Assembly: GCF_947490095.1 (NCBI RefSeq)
Contig: NZ_CANLFS010000006.1
Span: 1-64,000 of the forward strand
DNA from: an uncultured Halomonas sp.
GTDB lineage: Bacteria; Pseudomonadota; Gammaproteobacteria; Pseudomonadales; Halomonadaceae
DNA: 64,000 bases
Reading direction: 5' to 3'
Part shown: one piece after another, positions 55,159-63,927 of the stretch
Numbering within the stretch: position 1 is the stretch's first letter
Layout of the letters: every line of letters begins with the position of its first letter
Made by a program: the position numbers and the translations under genes
The notes under the pieces: generated by a model
Told to the model about the DNA's origin: nothing
The model's input: the letters and a program-made list of their open reading frames with translations, nothing else
Databases searched by the model: none

Positions 55159-58100
55159 TCAGCGGCCGTCGGCGCCACCACCGCCATCGAGGTCTCCCGG
55201 GTCCCCCCGGGTGCCTGGCGGGGGGTGCGCGGGGGGCGTCACCGGGCCAGGCGAGGCACGTTGGACCCGCCTGGCCTGGCCATCGGGGCGATGTAGCCAG
55301 ACATCGAACTGGTTGAAGGCAACCTTGATGCCATGGTCGGCAAACAGCTCGCCCACCCGGCAGTTGATCTCATCGGTGGCGAAGAGCCGGTCGCCGAGGC
55401 TGTTGACGAAGATACGCAATTCGAAGTCGAGGGCGTTTTCGCCATAGGCCATGAAGAACACCTGGGGCTCGGGGTCGGCCAGCACCCGGGCATTGTCGTC
55501 GGCGGCCCGGCGCAACAGCTGGTGCACGACGGAGTAGTCCGAGCCATGGGCCACGCCGAAGTTGAGCACCACCCGCGTGACGGTATCGCTTAACGACCAG
55601 TTGATCAGCTGGTCGGTGACGAACGTCTTGTTGGGGATGATGATCTCCTTGTTGTCGAAGTCGGTCACCGTGGTGGCGCGAATGCGAATACGGCTCACCG
55701 TGCCGGTCAGGCTACCCAGCGTCACGGTATCGCCGATGCGTACCGGCCGCTCGAAGAGGATGATCAGCCCCGAGATGAAGTTGGCGAAGATCTCCTGCAA
55801 GCCGAAGCCCAGCCCCACGCCCAGAGCCGCCACCAGCCACTGCAGCTTGTCCCAGGAGACCCCCACGGCCCCCAGGGAGGCCACCAGGCCGGTACCGATG
55901 ATGGTGTAGGAAAGCAGTGACGTGATGGCATAGGCACTGCCCTGCTTGAGCTCGAGGCGCGACAGCAGGCTCACCTCCAGCAGGCCCGGCAGGTTGCGCG
56001 CCAGCATCACGGTCAGCGCCACGATCAAGAGCGCGGTGAAGATATCGGCCACCGACAGGGCATCGGTGACCAGCTCCTCACCCTCGCCGCCCCAGATTTG
56101 CACCTTTTCCAGATAGCCCAGCACGGTCAACAGATCCGCCCATACCAGGTAGAACAGAAACGCAAAGGCGATCAGCAGGAACAGCTTGGCGAGGCGCAGC
56201 GATTGCTGGTTGATCTGTTCCATATCCAGCGGCGGCTCCTCGACCACCTCCGGTCCACCCTCGGCACCCTCCATTTCCTCGGCATGACGGCGCGCCAGCG
56301 CGCGTCGAAATGCCAGGCGGCGCGCCGCCACCGCGAGGCCACGCACCACCGTTGCCTCCACCAGGATCCACACCCCCAATAGATAGAGCGTGATGACAAA
56401 GCGGCCGACCAGGCTCAGGGCGGTATACTCATAGCCGCCCACTACCAGTCCGATCAATGCCAGAGGCACGCCGGCCATCGCCAGCCCCAACACCAGGCGG
56501 AACAGCTTGAGGCCGAAGAAGGGCACGTGGGCCAGGATCAGCCGCGTCATCTTGACGTTCATGACCAGCAGTCCCAGCAACAGCAGGCCCAGCGCCAGCG
56601 GGCGATTGCTCAGCCCGAAGTCCGACTCCCTGGCCAGGGTGGCAATGCCCAGCACCGGCACCAGGGCCATCCCCAGCCAACTCAGCAGGCGGCGCAGGCG
56701 GGCGGCATAGTTAGCCGGCCAGTGAAAATGCGTCGTGGCCACGCCATCAGGCACCAGGAGTCGACGCGACCACGCCACCACGCCCCATGCCAGGGAGAGC
56801 TCCAGCCCTGCCATGCCCAGCGCCCCTGCGATAGCGTCACCCCCGGCCAGCAGCGCCAGACTGGCCGCCGCCAGCAGCAGTGGACCCGGGGCCGCCATCA
56901 GGGCATTGAGCCATATGGCCAGCGGGGTATGCAGCTGGGTATCCCGGCGCAGATGACCGATCTGTTCATGCAGGCCGGCGAGGCGCGCCTGGATACGACG
57001 ACGCTTCCAACCCAGGACCAGGGCCAGCAGCAGCGGCAACAGCCCCACCAGGGCGCCTACCGAGGGAAGGCCCCAGGTCGCCGGCAACGCCTGTCGCCAT
57101 TCGCCTTCGCGCCACTCCATGGCGAGGTTGGCGGGAAGCTGACGCAACCAGGCCAGGCCCAGCGGACGAGTATTGGCGACCCAGAACAGCTGTTCATCGA
57201 TCGTGGCCCGCAGCGTCTGCGTGGTATCGCGCAGCTGCTGCTGATTGAGCTGTAGCTCGATGGCCGAGCTGAGCAGGTTGCCATAGGTCTGTTCGAGCCG
57301 GTCGACCAGTTCTCGGCGCGACTGATAGAGACGCTGCAAGGAATCGACCAGCCCCTCGGTGCGGGTCACCCCCGCCTCCTCCAGGCGCTGCCCGGCCAAC
57401 CGCTCTCCTTCTCGCAGCTTGTCTCGCTGGCGCGCCAGGTCGAACTGGCGCAGACGCAGATCGGCGATCTCATCCTGCAGGTCGCGGCGCGCCTCCACCT
57501 CGGGCAGCGCGCGACGCTGCTCGCGAAGTATGCGCGCCAGCAGCGTCGAACCACGGATCGCCTCGATCTGCTCGTTGAGGCTACGCTCGAGCTGGCGCAC
57601 CTGGTCGAGCATGCTGCGCACCGACAGGCCCTCACGCACCAAAACGCTGCTGCGGTCGTTGGCACGCAGCAGCTCCTGGCTGAGGGTACGGTTCACCTCC
57701 TGAGCACTCTCCAGCACCGGATGCCCCGCCTCCAGCAACGGGTCATCCCGGACCGCATCGGCGATCGCCTGCTCGGATGCCAGGCGGCGCTTGCGTTCGA
57801 TAACGCTCTGCAACAGCGCCAGTTCCGCCTCCTGGCGAGCCTGCTGCTGCGTCAGCAGCTCCTGGCGCTGCTGGTCCAGCTCACGCAGGCGAGTATTGGT
57901 CGACAGCTCACGCTGATGATAAAGCAGCCGCGCCTCGGCAAGGGCGCGCGCCACCTGGTGTCGCCAGCGCTCGGGGGCATCCGCCGGCACCTTGTTGATA
58001 TCCAGCTCGTCGAGTTCCCGCCGCGCCTCCTCTACCTGGCGCATGGCCTCGGCTATCGCCTGCTGGGCCCGCTCGGGCAGCGTCCGGGCCGTCAGTAGCT

Positions 58101-58569
58101 GGGCATTGACCTCGGCGAGGCGGTCCTGAAGACGCTGCAGCGCCACTACCGTCTGTTGCTGGCGGGCTTCCAGTTCATCCAGGGAGCGTTTATCCAGCTC
58201 GGCGGCGGGCTCTCGGGGCGCCGAGGCCTCATCCTCCAGTTCGCGCTCCAGGCGCATCAGCTCCTCAGGCGCCTGGTCCACCCGCTCTTCGAGGGCGTCC
58301 TGGCGCTCGCCGACCCTGGCCAGGGCATCGAGGTCGGCGAGCGTCGCGTCGAGCAGCTCGATGGTGGCCTGCTCCTCGTTGGTGGGCCCCGTCTCCCCCG
58401 CCCCCTCTTTCAGGCCGGTGAGACGCTCCTCCACGGCGGTGCGCTCGGGCAGCGACGCCTGCTGAGCCAGGGCCGGCCATGTCATGGCCAGTAGCACCAG
58501 CCCCAGCAGCCAATATGCGGCAAGACTCCCCCCGCCTTCCCTGACACCCGCGCCCGGTCGTCCGCTCAC
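55159..58569 (-). CDS. MscK/KefA-like mechanosensitive channel
   Basis: A 1136-residue channel of the MscK class. A signal peptide (ALAQQ near 38), then a long coiled-coil periplasmic domain to about 480, roughly ten helices between 490 and 880, and the conserved MscS core: VAALGVGLGFGLQEIFANFISGLIILFERPVRIGDTV and LGSLTGTVSRIRIRATTV. It opens under membrane tension to release solutes on hypo-osmotic shock, valuable in a halophile. GTG start at 58569 with GGAGAAGGG upstream. The C-terminus ends in a Pro/Gly-rich tail. Confidence 0.92.
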   Translation of the reverse strand: MSGRPGAGVREGGGSLAAYWLLGLVLLAMTWPALAQQASLPERTAVEERLTGLKEGAGETGPTNEEQATIELLDATLADLDALARVGERQDALEERVDQAPEELMRLERELEDEASAPREPAAELDKRSLDELEARQQQTVVALQRLQDRLAEVNAQLLTARTLPERAQQAIAEAMRQVEEARRELDELDINKVPADAPERWRHQVARALAEARLLYHQRELSTNTRLRELDQQRQELLTQQQARQEAELALLQSVIERKRRLASEQAIADAVRDDPLLEAGHPVLESAQEVNRTLSQELLRANDRSSVLVREGLSVRSMLDQVRQLERSLNEQIEAIRGSTLLARILREQRRALPEVEARRDLQDEIADLRLRQFDLARQRDKLREGERLAGQRLEEAGVTRTEGLVDSLQRLYQSRRELVDRLEQTYGNLLSSAIELQLNQQQLRDTTQTLRATIDEQLFWVANTRPLGLAWLRQLPANLAMEWREGEWRQALPATWGLPSVGALVGLLPLLLALVLGWKRRRIQARLAGLHEQIGHLRRDTQLHTPLAIWLNALMAAPGPLLLAAASLALLAGGDAIAGALGMAGLELSLAWGVVAWSRRLLVPDGVATTHFHWPANYAARLRRLLSWLGMALVPVLGIATLARESDFGLSNRPLALGLLLLGLLVMNVKMTRLILAHVPFFGLKLFRLVLGLAMAGVPLALIGLVVGGYEYTALSLVGRFVITLYLLGVWILVEATVVRGLAVAARRLAFRRALARRHAEEMEGAEGGPEVVEEPPLDMEQINQQSLRLAKLFLLIAFAFLFYLVWADLLTVLGYLEKVQIWGGEGEELVTDALSVADIFTALLIVALTVMLARNLPGLLEVSLLSRLELKQGSAYAITSLLSYTIIGTGLVASLGAVGVSWDKLQWLVAALGVGLGFGLQEIFANFISGLIILFERPVRIGDTVTLGSLTGTVSRIRIRATTVTDFDNKEIIIPNKTFVTDQLINWSLSDTVTRVVLNFGVAHGSDYSVVHQLLRRAADDNARVLADPEPQVFFMAYGENALDFELRIFVNSLGDRLFATDEINCRVGELFADHGIKVAFNQFDVWLHRPDGQARRVQRASPGPVTPPAHPPPGTRGDPGDLDGGGGADGR

Positions 58570-58710
58570 GCCCTTCTCCCGTTATATGGTCCTGGCCGTC
58601 GATTCTCCGTGCCCATCCTCGGCAGGGCAATCGCCACGACGCTTCCTGGTTGACTTGCTTCTCGAGCATGGTAGAACGATGGGCCCAACCTTTCTGCCCG
58701 GACTCCTGAC

Positions 58711-59772
58711 ATGCGTCTGCCGACAAGCATCGCTGCCCTAGCCTCACTCTCTCTGCTCTTCGCCGGTATGGCCCAGGCGGCATCGGATGCCGACAGCCGT
58801 GCCGAACTCCAGGCGCGCTTGGTCGAGCTGCGCACCGAGGCCGCCGACGTTCAGGCGAGGCTCGAGGCCCTGGACGAGTCCCCCGCCGAGGCCATACCGA
58901 ACGCGAGGGAGTTCGCCTGGCCCCCGACCCCGAGGCTCGCCCCGGGGGATATTGCCGTGGTCGAGGCCGCCGGACGCCGCGAGCTGGAAAAGGCCTCGAA
59001 CCGCAACCCCTATGCCATCACCGCCTATCGGCGCAATTACCTGTTTCCGCTCACCTATAACCGCAAGCCCAACCATGCCGCCTACGCCCAGTTGACCGGT
59101 GAAGACAACATGGAGCGTACCGAGTTGAAGTTCCAGTTCAGCGCCAAGGTGGCCATTGCCGAAGGGCTATTCAACGATACCGGCGACCTCTACTTCGCCT
59201 ATACCCAGCGCAGCTGGTGGCAGGCCTACAGCGCCGATGATTCCTCGCCATTCCGCGAGACCAACTACGAGCCCGAAGTGTTCCTCAGCTTCGACAATGA
59301 CTGGCAGGTGTTCGGCTGGGCCAATATACGCAACCGCGTGGCCATCAACCATCAGTCCAATGGCCGCTCCGGTGACCTGTCGCGCAGTTGGAATCGCCTC
59401 TACCTGGAGACCGTCTTCCAGCGGGGCGACTGGGCGCTCAGCCTGGCCCCCCACTATCGCCTGCCGGAAACCACCGGCGATGACGACAACCCCGATATCG
59501 AACGCTATATGGGCTACGGCGACGTCACCGTCGCGCGACGCTTCGGCGACAGTGAGCTCAGCCTGATGCTGCGTGGCAATCCCGGGGCCGGGCATATGGG
59601 CGGGCAGTTCGACTACTCCTGGCCGCTCTTCGACAGCAAGGTTCGCGCCCATGTACAGTACTATCACGGCTACGGCGAGAGTCTGATCGACTACGATCAT
59701 ACGACCCAACGCCTCAGCCTGGGCTTCAGCCTCAATCCGCTGTTTTCACCCAACAGTGGCCTGCTGCGCTAG
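58711..59772 (+). CDS. pldA: Outer-membrane phospholipase A1
   Basis: A 353-residue beta-barrel phospholipase. Signal peptide to about AQAAS; catalytic residues His214, Ser216 (NHQSNGRS) and Asn228 (SRSWNRLY), with the 2- and 14-residue spacings of the E. coli enzyme. YFAYTQRSWWQ and FRETNYEPEVF are family hallmarks. It degrades phospholipids misplaced in the outer leaflet, complementing MlaA. The N-terminal 60 residues after the signal form an extra coiled segment. Confidence 0.94.
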   Translation: MRLPTSIAALASLSLLFAGMAQAASDADSRAELQARLVELRTEAADVQARLEALDESPAEAIPNAREFAWPPTPRLAPGDIAVVEAAGRRELEKASNRNPYAITAYRRNYLFPLTYNRKPNHAAYAQLTGEDNMERTELKFQFSAKVAIAEGLFNDTGDLYFAYTQRSWWQAYSADDSSPFRETNYEPEVFLSFDNDWQVFGWANIRNRVAINHQSNGRSGDLSRSWNRLYLETVFQRGDWALSLAPHYRLPETTGDDDNPDIERYMGYGDVTVARRFGDSELSLMLRGNPGAGHMGGQFDYSWPLFDSKVRAHVQYYHGYGESLIDYDHTTQRLSLGFSLNPLFSPNSGLLR

Positions 59773-59788
59773 TCACAGCCGGCCGCGG

Positions 59789-59817
59789 GCCGGGGCGCTG
59801 CCAAGCCGTGCCCCGGC
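59789..59817 (+). terminator. Hairpin after pldA
   Basis: GCCGGGGC and GCCCCGGC (8-bp perfect stem, 13-nt loop), 16 bp past the pldA stop. No T-tract, so termination is uncertain. Confidence 0.45.
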
Positions 59818-59859
59818 TGCTATGCTAGCCGTGTCACCCACCGTCACAGGAAGACTCAA

Positions 59860-60183
59860 ATGGCGAATCGTACCCACGAATCCACCGAGCAACTCAAGGC
59901 AGACCTTCAGCACCTCAGCCAGACCGTCGAGGAGCTGGTCAGCGCCACTGCCGACGATTCACGCGGCAACATCAAGGAGCTGCGTGAGCGCGCCGAGAAG
60001 CGGCTCAAGGACACCCGCGAACGCCTCGAATCCCGTGGCGAGCGCTTCTATGGCGAGGCTCGAGAGACCCTCGACCATCAGGTCGACGCCTGTGACCGCT
60101 ACGTGCGAGACAACCCCTGGACCAGCATCGGCATCGGCGCCGGTGTGGGTGTCGTGATCGGCATGCTGATCGGACGGCGCTGA
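59860..60183 (+). CDS. YqjD/ElaB-like membrane-anchored protein
   Basis: A 107-residue DUF883 protein: a charged helical stretch (LKADLQHLSQTVEELV to ERAEKRLKDTRERLESRG) and a C-terminal glycine-rich membrane helix SIGIGAGVGVVIGMLIGRR. In E. coli YqjD and ElaB bind ribosomes at the membrane in stationary phase. AGGAAG upstream. Its stop shares one base (TGATG) with the next gene, the first of three coupled genes. Confidence 0.9.
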   Translation: MANRTHESTEQLKADLQHLSQTVEELVSATADDSRGNIKELRERAEKRLKDTRERLESRGERFYGEARETLDHQVDACDRYVRDNPWTSIGIGAGVGVVIGMLIGRR

Positions 60184-60596
60184 TGGCATCCAGCCAGGGA
60201 CCGGCTCAGCGGGTATTCACCGCCGGCAGGCGCCTGCTGAGTAGCCTGCTGGCCACCGGAGAAACGCGCCTGCGTCTCGCCGTGCTGGAACTCGAGGAGG
60301 AGCGTGCCCGCCTGGTGGGCATGCTGCTGCTTGCCGGGCTGGCAATGATCCTGTTGCTGCTCGGCATCGCGGTACTCACCACCCTGGTGATCGTGTTTTT
60401 CTGGGACAGCTACCGCTTGACCGCCATCGCCGTCAGCGCGGCTGTCCTGCTGGGCAGCGGCCTGCTGCTCTGCCTGCGCGTCATGCAGCTGGCACGGCGG
60501 CGCACCCTGCTGGCCAGCACCCTCAAGCATCTTGCCACCGACCGCGAACTGCTGGAGCATGAACGCCGGCACGAGGAGACCCGGCATGGCGGCTAA
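60183..60596 (+). CDS. YqjE-like phage-holin-family membrane protein
   Basis: 137 residues, with two membrane helices (LVGMLLLAGLAMILLLLGIAVLTTLVIVFF and LTAIAVSAAVLLGSGLLLCL) and a charged C-terminal tail. Family name holin_3_6/YqjE; here a chromosomal housekeeping gene, not phage. It overlaps the next gene by 11 nt. Confidence 0.88.
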   Translation: MASSQGPAQRVFTAGRRLLSSLLATGETRLRLAVLELEEERARLVGMLLLAGLAMILLLLGIAVLTTLVIVFFWDSYRLTAIAVSAAVLLGSGLLLCLRVMQLARRRTLLASTLKHLATDRELLEHERRHEETRHGG

Positions 60597-60879
60597 ACAC
60601 GGCGCGTATGCCAGTCGGTCGGACGAGAAGACCGCCCTGGAAGAGCGCATCGAACAGCAGCGTGTGGATATTCTGGTCGAGGCCAGCCGCTGGCAGACCG
60701 CCACTCAGCCGCTCGACGGCGGCTGGCACAGGCTGATGCGCTTCAAGACGCCTCTCTATGCCCTCGGGGGGCTATTGGTGCTGAGGCTAAGCAAACACCG
60801 CGGCCGCCTGCTTCGCTATGGCCGCCGCGCGACAACCGGGGCCCTGGCGATCAACCGGATGCGCCGCCTGCTGCGCTAA
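60586..60879 (+). CDS. YqjK-like protein
   Basis: 97 residues, third gene of the yqjD-yqjE-yqjK-like set: a helical charged N-terminus (EERIEQQRVDILVEASRWQ), a short hydrophobic stretch (TPLYALGGLLVLRL) and a very basic tail (RRATTGALAINRMRRLLR). ATG 60586 has GAGGAG 7 nt upstream and overlaps yqjE. Identification rests mainly on gene order. Confidence 0.7.
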   Translation: MAAKHGAYASRSDEKTALEERIEQQRVDILVEASRWQTATQPLDGGWHRLMRFKTPLYALGGLLVLRLSKHRGRLLRYGRRATTGALAINRMRRLLR

Positions 60880-60887
60880 GGCCACCA

Positions 60888-61415
60888 TCACGCCAACCCA
60901 TCCATCGCCTGAGGCGGGAGGTCGGGCAGCGCCGGCAACCCGGCCGATGCCTCACCGTTCCAGCCAATCAGCGTGACCAGTATCTGCCCCCGGGCCACCC
61001 AGTGCTCGGCGGCATCCGCCATCAGCTCCACGAACGTCGCCATGGCGCCCTCCTCCAGGGGCGCCGCCGGCACCGCCACCACCCGTGGCCTGCCCGGCAC
61101 CCAGGCGAGCTCGGTCAAGCAGTCCCAGGCGGCGTCCCAGTTACGTCCGAAATAATCGGGGAAGGCGAGGCCCGCCGCCAGGCCATCGAGCAGCGCCTCG
61201 CGATTCCAGCGCGGCGCGGCGGTCAGGCAGTGCCAGTCGACGCCCAAGGCATCGCCCACTGCCCCATGCGGTATGTCACACAGGGCCGCGAGCCGGGGTG
61301 CCTCCAGGCGATAGACGCCGGCATGGGCCGGGTCGCTCACATGGCGGGCCAGGGCCACTCTCCAGGAAGGCGCACCTCTCGAGGAGAGCGCATGTTTCGA
61401 GACAGGCGGCTTCAT
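60888..61415 (-). CDS. Barstar-like (RNase inhibitor fold) protein
   Basis: 175 residues. The barstar signature LAFPDYFGRNWDAAWDCLTEL is at 83-103, preceded by an unusual 80-residue N-terminal region and followed by VVAVPAAPLEE. Barstar inhibits barnase-type RNases, but no barnase gene is adjacent. The ATG at 61415 lies 5 bp from the terminal repeat of an ISL3 element and has only a weak ribosome site, so the insertion may have displaced its promoter or trimmed its start. Confidence 0.75.
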   Translation of the reverse strand: MKPPVSKHALSSRGAPSWRVALARHVSDPAHAGVYRLEAPRLAALCDIPHGAVGDALGVDWHCLTAAPRWNREALLDGLAAGLAFPDYFGRNWDAAWDCLTELAWVPGRPRVVAVPAAPLEEGAMATFVELMADAAEHWVARGQILVTLIGWNGEASAGLPALPDLPPQAMDGLA

Positions 61416-61419
61416 CAAC

Positions 61420-62538
61420 GGTTCTTCGTCGTTTCATGTGGATTAGGCCTGACCAAACAGGCGGCCTACCGGGCTGCCAATCAGGTAGATCATGGCGATG
61501 AAGTTGGCCTCGTTCCGGTAACTCCGTGCGCGTGACCGAGCCGCTTGAAACAGACCGCTCATGCCTTCCAGTCGTGCGTTCGTCAGCCCCGAATCAACGC
61601 CTGACCACCGCATCGGCGTGGCGCTCCAATGTCGCCAGGGCTTTTCCCATCGGCTTCAGCAGTGGCTTCTCCGAGACGGCCGCCTTCATGACCTTGAGGT
61701 AGTTCGTGATGCGCCACCGAGCCGCTCGTGGCGTCGGTGCCTGCTGGATCCAGCGCAGCTTCTCCTTGATCACCCAGGCATCGGACGTGGCGCTCTGGTC
61801 AGCCACCAGCTCCTGAAGCGCCGCCAGCTGCTTGGGCGTCAGATTCTCGTTTTCCAGGCTCTTCAGCAGTGCCCAGCACAGCGACTTGAGATGTCTCTGC
61901 TCGCGGCGCTCCTTCTTGCGCACCTCGTCTAGCCGCTTGGTGAAGGTCTGCACGATATGGAACCAGTCGACCGTGACCTCGGCCTTGGGAAGGTGCTCGG
62001 CCACGCTGCTGAGGAAGGCTTGTGACATGTCGCAGACGACCTCGACCACGTTGTCCGAATCACCAGTTTATCGGAGATTTCCAGCTGCCGGGAGACGGCC
62101 AACACCGGCATCTCCTTGACCAGTGACATGGCGGCTTGCTCAAACAGCAGGGTGACGTCACTGCCCGGCCGCGCCCAAGGCACCTCGATACGCTTGACGC
62201 CATGCGCCGGGCACTTGGTACGTGGCACGCGAGCATGCAGGTAACAGTGATGCTGGAAGAAATTCAGATGCCGCCACGTCTTGTCGGCAAAGTCACGAGC
62301 CGGACAAGCTTCACCGCACTCAGGACAGAGGTAGAGGCTGCCGCGCTCGGCCTCGACGTAGAGACCCAGCCGGAGGGCCGATACGGCGGCATCCAAGTGC
62401 TGGTCCTTGAGAATCCAGGGCGATTCCAGGCCGAGGGTCAGAACCTGGGTGCCGTCCATGCCATACTTCCTGTCGTCGCGGAGGTCATATCCTGACCCAG
62501 CTCAGGGGGCGAATTCCACACTCAGCGTCGCAGAGCCC
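61420..62538. mobile_element. Decayed ISL3-family insertion sequence
   Basis: Imperfect terminal inverted repeats: GGTTCTTCGTCGTTTCATGT (from 61420) and the complement of 62512-62538 (GGGCTCTGCGACGCTGAGTG). Between them lies a broken transposase. Flanking 8-bp target duplications were not evident by eye. Confidence 0.75.
61443..62459 (-). pseudogene. ISL3 transposase, broken
   Basis: The N-terminal part (62459 to about 62065) has the zinc finger CPECGEACP and helix-turn-helix region SLVKEMPVLAVSRQLEISDK. It jumps with a frameshift to VVEVVCDMSQAFLSSVAEHLPKAEVTVDWFHIVQ. About 60 codons including the first catalytic Asp are gone. A second frameshift near 61594 separates the end (NARLEGMSGLFQAARSRARSY to GRLFGQA, stop 61443). 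Clearly inactive. Confidence 0.85.
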
Positions 62539-62557
62539 ATTTATTGCCAATGATTTA

Positions 62558-62587
62558 TTGAATTGATTAATACAACCATGACATAAT
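62558..62587 (+). promoter_or_regulatory. Candidate promoter of the pilus operon
   Basis: TTGAAT, 18-bp spacer, CATAAT, within an AT-rich 135-bp gap between the ISL3 end and the pilin gene. The leader to the ATG is about 80 nt. Confidence 0.35.
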
Positions 62588-62674
62588 ACAAATTAGACTA
62601 ATGGGTAGTGCGTAGTCAAGCGTTTGAGAGTATTTATCAGAAACATCTCGAAAAACTTAAATATGGGTTAAAGC

Positions 62675-63178
62675 ATGAACTGTAAGAGAGTAAAGTCGGT
62701 ATTTTTCATGGCCGCCGCTGCAAGCCTGATGTTCTCTACCCCCGCCTTGGCGGCTACAGATACCACCTCCTTTCAGGTGACCGCCACGGTCAATGATAGT
62801 TGTCGGGTAACAGCTGAGGATCTGGCTTTCGGTATCTACGATCCCAATACGGCGAATGATAGAGATGCTGAGAGCACCATCACGGCAACATGCACCGAAG
62901 GCACTAACTATGACATAGAACTCAATGCAGGTGGCAATGCTACCGACGCCTCCAGCACGTCACGAGCTATGGTTGGTGGTACCAGCGGTGCGTACCTCGA
63001 CTACGAGCTGTACTCAGACGCAGGTCGTAGCACCGTCTGGAACGATACAAATATGGTCAACAATTCGTCTGCCACAGGTGGTGACAACCCGCATACCGTC
63101 TATGGGCAGATTCCGGGCGGACAGTTTGTACCTGCCGAGAGCTATAGCGATACCATCAATGTCACCATTACCTACTGA
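62675..63178 (+). CDS. Csu-type pilin (spore coat U domain)
   Basis: A 167-residue secreted subunit. Signal peptide to STPALAA (about 27), then the SCPU domain FQVTATVNDSCRVTAEDLAFGIYDP with a disulfide pair (Cys43, Cys72) and a C-terminal donor strand ESYSDTINVTITY. Such subunits form archaic chaperone-usher (Csu) pili used in surface attachment. The third codon positions are less GC-rich than in the core genes. Confidence 0.88.
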   Translation: MNCKRVKSVFFMAAAASLMFSTPALAATDTTSFQVTATVNDSCRVTAEDLAFGIYDPNTANDRDAESTITATCTEGTNYDIELNAGGNATDASSTSRAMVGGTSGAYLDYELYSDAGRSTVWNDTNMVNNSSATGGDNPHTVYGQIPGGQFVPAESYSDTINVTITY

Positions 63179-63180
63179 TC

Positions 63181-63927
63181 ATGGCCGGTATCCCGCTCTT
63201 GCTTAGCCCAGGCCGGCTGTTAGTCGGCCTTTCGCTGTTATTGCTCGCAAATCCAATCCAGGCCGCTAGCCTGTCGGTCAACCCCGTGCGGGTTTCACTC
63301 GATGGTAGCGATTCGGTTTCCTCCTTGACGCTGACTAACCAGGGACAAGACAGCGTGGTCATGCAGGCATCCGTTAATGCCTGGTCGATACGAGGCAATG
63401 AGGAGCATTATGAGCCGACAGAGGCGCTGATTGTGAGCCCGCCGGTGTTCGAGGTCGCACCGGGCAAGAGCCAGATAGTACGAGTTGGTTTGCGTAATAC
63501 GGAGCCGCAAGCCATCGAGCAGAGTTTTCGCGTTTTTCTCGAGCAGTCTCCCGTAGCACCCGGTGATGGCGATGCAGCTGAGGGGCCGCTTCAGTTGCAA
63601 GTGATGCTGCGACTCGGCATTCCGGTCTTCGTTGCCCCCGATGTGGCGACGAAGCGCGAAGTGTTGTGGCGGACGGAGCGCTTGGCCGATGGCAGGCTTC
63701 GAGTGGTGGCCATTAACGAGGGCAACGCCCACGTTAAAGTGTCCCGACTGTCCTTGTTGGATGGCGATACCTTCCTCGCCCACAGTGAAAAGCAGCACTA
63801 CATCTTGCCAGACAGCCGTCGCTACTGGTTGCTTGATGTGCCCACCGGTACATCTCCCCCCTATCGAATCAAGGCTGAAACGAATGAGGGTGAGCTCAAC
63901 GCGACGGCCACGACACTCTCGCCATAA
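63181..63927 (+). CDS. Periplasmic pilus chaperone (CsuC/PapD-like)
   Basis: 248 residues with a signal peptide (to PIQAA), then two immunoglobulin-like domains: ASLSVNPVRVSLDGSDSVSSLTLTNQGQDSVVMQASVNAW, the ALIVSPPVFEVAPGKSQIVRVG motif and LQLQVMLRLGIPVFV. It caps pilin subunits before the usher. Two bases after the pilin stop; overlaps the usher start by 44 nt. Confidence 0.9.
   Translation: MAGIPLLLSPGRLLVGLSLLLLANPIQAASLSVNPVRVSLDGSDSVSSLTLTNQGQDSVVMQASVNAWSIRGNEEHYEPTEALIVSPPVFEVAPGKSQIVRVGLRNTEPQAIEQSFRVFLEQSPVAPGDGDAAEGPLQLQVMLRLGIPVFVAPDVATKREVLWRTERLADGRLRVVAINEGNAHVKVSRLSLLDGDTFLAHSEKQHYILPDSRRYWLLDVPTGTSPPYRIKAETNEGELNATATTLSP

Noticed and set aside
60183..60596. Prophage holin
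   Set aside because: Holin-family name only; the yqjD-yqjE-yqjK order and absence of phage genes mark a normal chromosomal locus.
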